Both the position numbers and the translations under genes were made by a program. DNA of 64,000 bases from Streptomyces sp. R302. Its GTDB lineage: Bacteria; Actinomycetota; Actinomycetes; Streptomycetales; Streptomycetaceae. This document shows, piece after piece, positions 1 through 6,684 of the stretch. The notes below the pieces were generated by a model. The model was not told where the DNA came from and searched no databases. It worked only from the letters and a program-made list of their open reading frames with translations. The DNA lies in contig NZ_JABBGE010000018.1 in assembly GCF_012927245.1 (NCBI RefSeq), forward strand, positions 1 through 64,000, given 5' to 3'. The first letter of the stretch is position 1. Each line of letters begins with the position of its first letter.

Positions 1-1
1 G

Positions 2-115
2 GAGGCGTGCGCCACGGCCCGCACCCGCTACGAACGACGCGCCGATCTCCACCAGGGCCTGCTCGAACTGGCCTGCAGCCTCATATGCCTCCGCCGCCTC
101 CGAACCTCATTCTGA
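2..115 (+). CDS. IS5-like transposase, C-terminal end only (cut by the window edge)
   Basis: The open frame from base 2 ends at TGA 113-115. It reads as a typical transposase tail: RYERRADLHQGLLELACSL followed by ICLRRLRTSF. The tyrosine/arginine-rich helix and the LxCxLI pattern match the C-termini of DDE transposases of the IS5 superfamily common in Streptomyces. The gene enters from the left of the window, so its length, catalytic triad and terminal repeats cannot be judged. It lies on the mobile-element side of the integrase and is probably cargo of, or an insertion into, that element. Confidence 0.6.
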   Translation, partial: EACATARTRYERRADLHQGLLELACSLICLRRLRTSF

Positions 116-286
116 AACGATCAGTTACAAGCGGGCCGCGCCACACCACCTGAAAGCCCCCCGGTAGCACCGGCGGGGCAGCTGGCCCTGCATCACGGTG
201 GACGGCGCGCGTCTCCATCCGCCGGCTTCCGAAGGCGCACCGGCCTGCCACGGGCAAGGCCCCCAACAAGATGACACCGACCTAGC

Positions 287-330
287 AGTGCGGGGTGGTC
301 GAAGAGGATTCTCTTCGACCACCCCGCACT
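287..330. terminator. Strong hairpin between the transposase end and the integrase
   Basis: A perfect 20-bp stem (arms 287-306 and 311-330) encloses the 4-base loop GATT. It lies 17 bp beyond the integrase stop codon and downstream of the transposase end, so it probably ends transcription from both sides. There is no U-run, as is usual in Streptomyces terminators. Confidence 0.75.
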
Positions 331-346
331 GTCGTCTGCGACCGCG

Positions 347-1900
347 TCAGTCCCCGGCGTCGGCGAACCGTCTGCTCCGCCGCGCCTTGCGCTGGGCGAC
401 CACGTAGCCGGGCTGCCCGTAGAACGACAACGTGACCCGTCCCGGCTCGATCCTCTTCACCCCCGGGGCCCGCGCCTTGAACACACGGATCGTGACCACG
501 AGCGAGAGCACGAGTCGCTTCTGGGACAAGTCCAAGGCGTTCCACACATGCTCAGCTTCGGGGTTTCCGAGAAGCTTCTCGAGTACACGCGGGATCTTCG
601 CTTCCGCCCGCTTGATCGTCGCCTTGAGCTCGTCCGCCTCCGGTCCCAGTTCCATCTCCAACTCAGAGAGAGACTCCGAGGACATCAAGGGCCGGTTGTT
701 CGCCCCGAACGTCCTCGCGAGCTTCCGGGCGCTGCGCAGCTGCTCCTGAATGGCACTCAGCCGCGCCCGAGCATCGGAGGCGGCCTTCCCGCCGTCAGCC
801 GGCTTCTTGAACGCCTCCGCAGCCTCCGGTGAGCTAAGCCACGCAACAACCCCTTCCTCGACGTACGCCTCGAAACGCTCGGCGTCTACCGACAAGTCGA
901 GGCTGTTGCAGCGGTACACCGGACGCTTCCGGCCAGTCGTCGTCCTGCGGAACGTCGCCGTGTCCGGCTGCGCGGCACCCTCGTGAACGCCGCAGATCGG
1001 GAGGCCCGAGTATGTGTGCTTGACGGCAGTCGAGGAGGTGGGAAGCTTCCGATCGGCGTCCTCGAGGGCCTGGACGTCGTCGAAGAGCCTCCTGTCGATG
1101 AAGCCCTCCCAGGTTGCCGGATGCTCCACGCCTCGGTGGACGCGGATCCCGATGTACGCCTTGTTCCGAAGGACCATGGAAACAGCCCGAGGCGACCAGG
1201 GCTTGCCCAGACGGGTGGTTTCACCGAGCTCGTTCAGCTCGGCTGCCATGGCGCGCTTCGCCTTGCCGGCGACACGCCCCTCGAAGAGGGCGGTGACGTG
1301 CTTGCTTTCCTTCTCGTCGACCACCTGATTGACGAGTTCGCCCGTCTTCGGGTCGTAGACGCGTCTGAAGCCGTACGCTGCTGGCCCATGAGGGCCGCCG
1401 CGATCGGCCTGCTTCTGCGCGGTGTTCAGGTTCCGGTTCCGGATGCCTTCGAGTTCGCCCTCTGCCCTGACGGCGTCCAGTGCCGTCGCCTCTCGGTCGG
1501 CGCCCTTCGACAGGTCGTAAACCTGGCCGTTGTAGCAGAGAAGCACGCCTCCTTCCTCACAGGCTGAACGCAGCTGAACGTAGACTTCAAGGTCTCGGTA
1601 ATAGCGACTCGCCTCGAAGGCCACGACGATGCGCGGTTCGCCAGCGCGAATCCGCTCAAGCATGTCGTCGAAGTCACCGCGCTTCTTCCGGGCGTAGCGG
1701 CTGGCGCTGAGGCCGACGTCCCTGAACTCCTCGATGATGGGCCAGCCATAGCGATCACACATGTCGCGCCCGCTGGTGAGCTGGTCTCTGACGGACCGGC
1801 CTCTCTTCTTGGGGTCGACCGAGTTTCGGCCGTAGAGGAAGGCCTCGAAGGAACCCATTTTGGGGTAGACGAGGTGCAGGTACTCGGGGTCTACGGGCAT
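347..1900 (-). CDS. Large serine recombinase (site-specific integrase)
   Basis: A 517-residue protein of the large serine integrase class, which joins phage or integrative-element attP to chromosomal attB. The resolvase domain holds the nucleophile in LYGRNS (Ser27 counting from the ATG at 1898-1900; Ser13 if the ATG at 1856-1858 is used). It is followed by a recombinase domain (GPAAYGFRRVYD, near residues 180-290), a reduced zinc-ribbon region with only two evident Cys (ICGVH and YRCNS), and a coiled-coil C-terminal part rich in Lys/Arg/Glu helices. Neither start has a convincing Shine-Dalgarno sequence. The open frame extends upstream across the attachment junction into antisense paaK, so the longer frame is spurious. 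Position at the very edge of the element, reading inward, is the usual layout for such integrases. Confidence 0.93.
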   Translation of the reverse strand: MPVDPEYLHLVYPKMGSFEAFLYGRNSVDPKKRGRSVRDQLTSGRDMCDRYGWPIIEEFRDVGLSASRYARKKRGDFDDMLERIRAGEPRIVVAFEASRYYRDLEVYVQLRSACEEGGVLLCYNGQVYDLSKGADREATALDAVRAEGELEGIRNRNLNTAQKQADRGGPHGPAAYGFRRVYDPKTGELVNQVVDEKESKHVTALFEGRVAGKAKRAMAAELNELGETTRLGKPWSPRAVSMVLRNKAYIGIRVHRGVEHPATWEGFIDRRLFDDVQALEDADRKLPTSSTAVKHTYSGLPICGVHEGAAQPDTATFRRTTTGRKRPVYRCNSLDLSVDAERFEAYVEEGVVAWLSSPEAAEAFKKPADGGKAASDARARLSAIQEQLRSARKLARTFGANNRPLMSSESLSELEMELGPEADELKATIKRAEAKIPRVLEKLLGNPEAEHVWNALDLSQKRLVLSLVVTIRVFKARAPGVKRIEPGRVTLSFYGQPGYVVAQRKARRSRRFADAGD

Positions 1901-1970
1901 GAGATGACGGTAGCGCCCGATGTACGGCTGTGTGCACACTTCTCGGAGGACCATTTCTATCCCGAGGTCG
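1901..1970. other. Probable attachment-site junction (attL or attR) of the integrated element
   Basis: Immediately upstream of the integrase start the sequence changes from element DNA to a gene fragment whose protein matches phenylacetate-CoA ligase from HFYPEVVDP onward. Around 1945-1968 the codons CAT and TAT are unusual for this genome, while downstream codons are almost all G/C-ending, which places the crossover roughly there. The exact core cannot be fixed without the other end of the element, which lies to the left of the window. Confidence 0.6.
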
Positions 1971-2458
1971 TGGACCCGATCACCGGCGAGGTGCTCCCGG
2001 ACGGCGAGGAGGGCGAACTGGTCTTCACCTCGCTCACCAAGGAGGCCATGCCGGTGATCCGTTACCGCACCCGGGACCTGACCCGGCTGCTCCCCGGCAC
2101 CGCGCGGCCGGCGTTCCGGCGCATGGAGAAGGTGACCGGCCGCAGCGACGACATGATCATCCTGCGCGGGGTGAACCTCTTCCCCACCCAGATCGAGGAG
2201 ATCGTGCTCCGCACCCCCGCCGTCGCCCCGCACTTCCAGCTCCGCCTGACCCGCGAGGGCCGCCTCGACGCCCTCACCGTACGCGCGGAGACCCGCCCCG
2301 ACGCGACGCCCGAGGCCCGCGCGGAGGCGGCCCGGGCGATCGCGGCGGCGGTGAAGGACGGCATCGGCGTCTCGGTCGGGGTCGAGGTGGTCGACCCCGA
2401 GACGCTGGAGCGGTCGGTCGGCAAGCTGAAGCGGATCGTGGACCTCAGGGAGTCCTGA
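1945..2458 (+). pseudogene. paaK: Phenylacetate-CoA ligase, C-terminal part left by integration
   Basis: The + strand frame encodes the last third of an AMP-forming phenylacetate-CoA ligase: EDHFYPEVVDPITGE, then the PaaK signature VIRYRTRDLTRLLPGTA, RRMEKVTGRSDDMIILRGVN, and the C-terminal small domain ending VGKLKRIVDLRES. The enzyme normally has about 430 residues; only about 170 remain. The ATP-binding and most of the acyl-binding domain must lie beyond the inserted element. A read-through frame from ATG 1874 would give a hybrid of 194 residues, but there is no reason to think it works. Excision of the element would restore the full gene. Confidence 0.85.
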
Positions 2459-2467
2459 GGCCCGCGT

Positions 2468-3463
2468 TCAGGACAGCCTGATGCTGGCGATCCGCGAGCG
2501 GTAGAAGTGGCCTTCGTACCCGTAGTAGTCGAGCCCTCGGCGGTAGGTCGGAGTGCCCGCGGCGTCGAAGAACTGCACGTACTCGTTCCACCACCCCTCC
2601 TTGGGCGGATCCGTCACGTCGATCGCCTGGATCCAGAAGGACTCGCCGTCGGCGGCGCGGGAGAAGGACTTCACACCGTAGCTCCGCGACCGGATCTTCG
2701 TGAGCGCGAGGGTCGCCTTGTCGACGGTCCACACGGCCTGGGCGCCGTTCAGCACGAGCCTGCCCGAGTCGGTGAAGTCCATGTCCAGGCTGTGGCCACC
2801 GAACTCGGTGGCCCAGACGTGCTTCTGGACGAGTTCGAGCCGAGCGCCGCCGAGCGAGCCGGTGACGCGGTACTTGGCGAGCGTCCAGGTCCCCAGGGCG
2901 TAGAGATGGGCGCCGTCCCACCAGAGGCCGTGCGCGCCGCTGAACTCGATCCGCTGCACCGGCTCGGACCCGAGCGTGGCGGGGTCGTCCGCGCTGGTGG
3001 GGGCGTACAGGGAGAGGTAACCCCGGTACTTCAGCGTGGAGGACACCGCCGCCGACGAGGCCACGGCCACGACTCCGTGGCCGCGGAGGTACTCGACCGC
3101 GTGCGGGTTCCCGCCCGGAGTCGCCGACCACACCAGGGAGTCGTCGTCACCGAAGTCGACCATGCCGACCTTGCCGCCGCCCGCGGCGACCATGCACACC
3201 CAGCCGAAGCGGCCGGTCTCGCGGAAGCGCGCGTCGTTGAGCCTGGCCCAGGCCGTCTGGGCGGGCGCCGCCCACTCCCAGCCGAGGTTGTCGGGCGTCC
3301 ACAGGTTGATGGCGCGGAACAGCATGACCTTGTTCTTGACCTGCTCGGTCACGAGCACGTCGTAGTTGCCCGCCGCGTGGGCGGGCGTCGCGGCGGCGAG
3401 GGAGGTGAGCGGCGCCCCCGCGCCGATCGCCAGGGCACTCTTCAGCAGAGCTCTACGGTTCAC
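2468..3463 (-). CDS. Secreted DUF6528-family protein
   Basis: A 331-residue exported protein. The GTG start at 3461-3463 is preceded by a G-rich ribosome site, and the product begins VNRRALLKSALAIGAGA, a signal peptide with paired Arg ending near AHA-AGNYDVL. The mature part alternates short hydrophobic strands and Trp/Tyr/Gly-rich turns (HAVEYLRGHG, FSGAHGLWWDG, GGHSLDMDFTDSG), which suggests a beta-propeller-like fold. It resembles Streptomyces proteins grouped as DUF6528. No catalytic motif was recognised. The longer frame to 3583 runs over the hairpins upstream and is rejected as the start. Confidence 0.8.
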   Translation of the reverse strand: MNRRALLKSALAIGAGAPLTSLAAATPAHAAGNYDVLVTEQVKNKVMLFRAINLWTPDNLGWEWAAPAQTAWARLNDARFRETGRFGWVCMVAAGGGKVGMVDFGDDDSLVWSATPGGNPHAVEYLRGHGVVAVASSAAVSSTLKYRGYLSLYAPTSADDPATLGSEPVQRIEFSGAHGLWWDGAHLYALGTWTLAKYRVTGSLGGARLELVQKHVWATEFGGHSLDMDFTDSGRLVLNGAQAVWTVDKATLALTKIRSRSYGVKSFSRAADGESFWIQAIDVTDPPKEGWWNEYVQFFDAAGTPTYRRGLDYYGYEGHFYRSRIASIRLS

Positions 3464-3508
3464 GGAAATCCCCCCCGGGAAGAATGAACGACTCGGCCGA
3501 CAAGCTAA

Positions 3509-3540
3509 CACCCTCGGATTCGCACAGGAATCCGAGGGTG
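3509..3540. repeat. Inverted repeat upstream of the DUF6528 gene
   Basis: Twelve-base arms (3509-3520 and 3529-3540, CACCCTCGGATT and its complement) surround an 8-base loop. It sits 46-77 bp 5' of the GTG start of the DUF6528 gene, so it is either a leader hairpin or an operator in that promoter region. Confidence 0.6.
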
Positions 3541-3560
3541 AGAGGGGTCGAGCGGCCGCT

Positions 3561-3611
3561 CCGGACGGCGGCCGGGTACCCACTTTTTTGTGGGTACTTG
3601 TCGCCGTCCGG
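3561..3611. terminator. Two-storey hairpin after the HxlR gene
   Basis: An outer 10-bp stem (3561-3570 with 3602-3611) encloses an inner perfect 8-bp stem GTACCCAC/GTGGGTAC (3576-3583 with 3590-3597) capped by six T. It lies between the stop of the HxlR gene and the start of the DUF6528 gene, both on the minus strand, so termination is the simplest role. The inner part also resembles the short palindromes bound by HxlR-type regulators. Confidence 0.5.
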
Positions 3612-3672
3612 GCTCCGGGAGAGAGTGAGGACGTCCACAGGGACGGCGCCTCACGGATCCGGAGGGAGTGAG

Positions 3673-4029
3673 TCAGGAGGCGGCGCGTCGCGCCTCGGCC
3701 AGCCAGTCGAGGTGTCCGTGGCCCCAGTCGGACAGCGGGGCCAGCACCCTGGAGAGCGCGAGACCCTGCTCGGTCAACGAGTAGACGGTCTTGAGCGGCA
3801 CGACATCGTGCGTCTCACGGTGCACGATCCCGTCCTCCTCCATCTCGCGCAGGGCCTGGGTCAGCACCTTCTCGCTGAGCCGCGGCACCTTCCGGCGCAG
3901 TTCGCCGGGCCGGTGCGGCCCCGATTCGAGCAGCCACAGCAGCGTGGTCTTCCATTTGCCGTCGATCACCGAGATCGCGGCGGCCACGCCGCAGATCCCC
4001 TCGTGGTCGTCGAGACCGATGCGCGCCAT
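3673..4029 (-). CDS. HxlR-family winged-helix transcriptional regulator
   Basis: A 118-residue DNA-binding protein. The core motif is typical of HxlR: VIDGKWKTTLLWLLESGPHR, then GELRRKVPRLSEKVLTQ as the recognition helix region and the wing DGIVHRETHDVVPLKTVYSL. A conserved Cys near the N-terminus (GICGVAAA) is present, as in redox- or quinone-sensing members. The start at ATG 4027-4029 follows AGAGGGACGAG. The gene is divergent from the imine-reductase-like gene with a 93-bp gap, so it most likely controls that gene and itself. Confidence 0.9.
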   Translation of the reverse strand: MARIGLDDHEGICGVAAAISVIDGKWKTTLLWLLESGPHRPGELRRKVPRLSEKVLTQALREMEEDGIVHRETHDVVPLKTVYSLTEQGLALSRVLAPLSDWGHGHLDWLAEARRAAS

Positions 4030-4122
4030 CTCGTCCCTCTCGCGTTCGTGTGCGGCCGGCCGGCCTGCCGCGCCGCGTCGCCCCACCACCCTATTCCGTT
4101 TTCACTGCACAGGAGTTCCCGC

Positions 4123-5007
4123 ATGTCCGCCACCCAGCAGTCCGCCGTCACCGTCCTCGGCCTCGGCCCGATGGGCCGCGCCCTGGCCGGCGCCTTCCTC
4201 GCGGGCGGAGTCCGCACCACGGTGTGGAACCGCACGCCCGGCCGGGAAGGCGACCTGGTCGAGCGCGGCGCCACCGTCGCGGCCAGCGCCGCCGAGGCCG
4301 TGGCGGCGAGCCCGGTGACCGTCATCTGCATGGTCAACTACGACGCCACGGACGCCGTGCTGCGGCAGGACGCGGTCACGGACGCGCTCAAGGGCCGCGT
4401 CCTGGTCAACCTCTCCGCCGACACCCCCGGTCGCGCCCGGGACACCGGTGCGTGGGCCGTCGAGCACGGCATCGACTACCTCGACGGCGCCATCATGACG
4501 CCGGCCGTCACGATCGGCTCGCCGGCCGGCGTGTTCCTGTTCAGCGGCCCGTCCGACACGTACGGGGAGCACCGCGTGGTGCTCGACGCGCTCGGCGGCA
4601 CCCACACCCACCTCGGCGACGAGGTCTCCCGCGCGGCGGCCTTCGACATCGCGCTCCTCGACATCTTCTGGACCTCGATGGCCGGGTACGTGCACGCCAT
4701 GGCGCTGGCGGACGCGGAGGGCATCACCCCGCGCGAGCTGGCCCCGTTCGCGGTGGGCATCGCGCAGATCCTGCCGCCGCTCTTCGAGGAGCTCGCCGGG
4801 GACGTCCAGGACGGCACCTACTCCGGCGCGATCAACCCGGTGACGTCGGCGGTGTCGACGATGGCGCACATCGTGCACGCCGCCGAGGACCACGCCATCG
4901 ACTCCGGCGTGATGCGCGCCGTCGAGGGCCTCGCCCGCCGCACCGTGGCCCTGGGCCACGGCACGGACGGCTTCTCCCGGGCCGCCGAGGTGCTGCGCCG
5001 GCGCTGA
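4123..5007 (+). CDS. NADPH-binding imine-reductase-like / 6-phosphogluconate-dehydrogenase-fold oxidoreductase
   Basis: A 294-residue protein with the Rossmann motif GLGPMG (residues 13-18), the NADP-selecting VWNRTPGR (about 34-41) and an all-helical C-terminal dimer domain (AAAFDIALLDIFWTSMAGY). This is the pattern of beta-hydroxyacid-dehydrogenase-like proteins, and of imine reductases in particular. The start at ATG 4123 has AGGAG ten bases upstream. Divergence from an HxlR regulator suggests induction by a small electrophile or imine. The true substrate cannot be read from the sequence. Confidence 0.85.
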   Translation: MSATQQSAVTVLGLGPMGRALAGAFLAGGVRTTVWNRTPGREGDLVERGATVAASAAEAVAASPVTVICMVNYDATDAVLRQDAVTDALKGRVLVNLSADTPGRARDTGAWAVEHGIDYLDGAIMTPAVTIGSPAGVFLFSGPSDTYGEHRVVLDALGGTHTHLGDEVSRAAAFDIALLDIFWTSMAGYVHAMALADAEGITPRELAPFAVGIAQILPPLFEELAGDVQDGTYSGAINPVTSAVSTMAHIVHAAEDHAIDSGVMRAVEGLARRTVALGHGTDGFSRAAEVLRRR

Positions 5008-5016
5008 GCCGGCCGG

Positions 5017-6519
5017 TCAGGCCTCCGCGTAGCGGTCGCGCAGCTCCCGTTTGAGGATCTTGCCGCTGGCGTTGCGGGGCAGGGCGTCGGCGAAGACGAT
5101 CCGCTTGGGGGCCTTGAAGGAGGAGAGGCGGTCGCGGGCGTGGGCGAGGAGTTCCGCCTCGGTGACCTCGCCGCGCGGGACGACCACGGCGGTGACCGCC
5201 TCGATCCAGCGGTCGTCGGGGAGGCCGATCACGGCCGTCTCGGCGACCGCCGGATGCGTGTACAGGGCGTCCTCGACCTGACGGGAGGCGACGAGCACCC
5301 CGCCGGAGTTGATGACGTCCTTCACCCGGTCGACGATGGTCAGATACCCCTCCGCGTCCCGGACGGCGAGGTCGCCGGAGCGGAACCAGCCGTCGCGGAA
5401 GGCCGCGGCGGTCTCCTCGGGCTTGGCCCAATATCCCTCGCAGAGCTGCGGGGAGCGGTAGACGATCTCTCCGGGCGTGCCGTCGGGGACGTCGGTCCCG
5501 TCCTCGTCGACGACCCTGGCCTCGACGTGCCGGACGGGCCGGCCGCAGGAGTCCATCCGGCCCTCGTGCTCGTCGGGGCCGAGGACGGTGGCGAGCGGCC
5601 CGATCTCCGACTGGCCGAAGCAGTTGAAGAAGGCGAGGCCGGGGAGGTGCCCGCGCAGCCGTTCCAGGACGGGCACGGGCATGATCGAGGCCCCGTAGTA
5701 CGCCTTGCGCAGGGCGGACAACTCCCGCTTCTCGAATCCGGGATGGTTGGCGAGGGCGATCCACACGGTCGGCGGCGCGAAGAGGCTGTCCGCGCGGCCC
5801 GCCTCGACGAGCCCGAACAGGGTCTCCGGGTCGGGCCCTTCGAGGATCGTGTTCTCCGCCCCGACCGCCAGATAGGGCAGCAGGAAGACGTGCGTCTGCG
5901 CCGAGTGGTAGAGCGGCAGCGCGTGCACGGGCAGGTCGCCCTCGGCGAGGCCGAGCGCCTCGATCGCGCTCTCGTACTCGTGGACGAGCGCCCGGTGCGT
6001 CATCATCGCGCCCTTGGGGAGGGCGGTGGTGCCCGAGGTGTAGAGCAGCTGCACGAGGTCGCGGGGATCGCTGTCGGAGTCGTACGGCTCCGGTGCCGCG
6101 AGCGCGTCGAGGAGCGAGCCCGGCGCGTCCCGCAGCGCCCTGACGCGCACGCCGGCGGGGATCCGGCCGGCGAGCCCGGGGTCGGCGAGGACGAGGGAAC
6201 TCCCGGACTGGTCCAGGAGGTAGCCGAGGTCGTCGCCGGTCAGATGGTGGTTCACGGGCACGTGGACGAGGCCGGCGCGGGCGCAGGCCAGGAAGGCGAT
6301 CAGATACGCGTCGGAGTTGTGGCCGTACGTGGCGACCCGGGCGCCCGGCACCAGTCCCGGCTCGCGGCGCAGCACGGCCGCGGCGGTGGAGACGGCGGCG
6401 TCGAGCTCGGCGTAGGTCCAGGCGCGGTCCGCGTAGCGCAGCGCGGTCCGGTCGGGGACGCGTGCGGCACTGGCGCTCAGCACGCCGTCGACGGTGCGGG
6501 TGAGGAGTCCTCGTTCCAT
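5017..6519 (-). CDS. AMP-forming acyl-CoA synthetase (FadD-like)
   Basis: A 500-residue enzyme that activates a carboxylic acid to its CoA thioester through an acyl-adenylate. Motifs in order are the P-loop LLYTSGTTALPKGAMMTH, the acyl-pocket region FFNCFGQSEIG, the hinge YLTIVDRVKDVINSGG and the C-terminal catalytic lysine region NASGKILKREL. The start ATG 6517-6519 follows GAGG. It is convergent with the imine-reductase-like gene, only 9 bp apart. Long frames extending upstream past 6519 are antisense to the acylase gene. The substrate chain length is unknown. Confidence 0.92.
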   Translation of the reverse strand: MERGLLTRTVDGVLSASAARVPDRTALRYADRAWTYAELDAAVSTAAAVLRREPGLVPGARVATYGHNSDAYLIAFLACARAGLVHVPVNHHLTGDDLGYLLDQSGSSLVLADPGLAGRIPAGVRVRALRDAPGSLLDALAAPEPYDSDSDPRDLVQLLYTSGTTALPKGAMMTHRALVHEYESAIEALGLAEGDLPVHALPLYHSAQTHVFLLPYLAVGAENTILEGPDPETLFGLVEAGRADSLFAPPTVWIALANHPGFEKRELSALRKAYYGASIMPVPVLERLRGHLPGLAFFNCFGQSEIGPLATVLGPDEHEGRMDSCGRPVRHVEARVVDEDGTDVPDGTPGEIVYRSPQLCEGYWAKPEETAAAFRDGWFRSGDLAVRDAEGYLTIVDRVKDVINSGGVLVASRQVEDALYTHPAVAETAVIGLPDDRWIEAVTAVVVPRGEVTEAELLAHARDRLSSFKAPKRIVFADALPRNASGKILKRELRDRYAEA

Positions 6520-6615
6520 GGCTGGATCCTCGGCTCGGCACTGCGGCGGGTCAAGTACCGCGACCCGATGGCGAGCTGAGCGCGCACCTTCCGGCCTCGG
6601 ATACCGAACGGGATG

Positions 6616-6645
6616 TTGACAGGGCGGGTCCTTGCTGACTGGATG
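6616..6645 (+). promoter_or_regulatory. Candidate promoter of the acylase gene
   Basis: TTGACA (6616-6621) matches a -35 box exactly. A weak -10 (TGGATG, 6640-6645) follows after 18 bases. A transcript starting near 6652 would exclude the ATG at 6613 and fits the TTG start at 6685. Confidence 0.4.
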
Positions 6646-6684
6646 TCCCAACCGGCTCCGGCCACCGGCCCGTTGGGAGGGACC

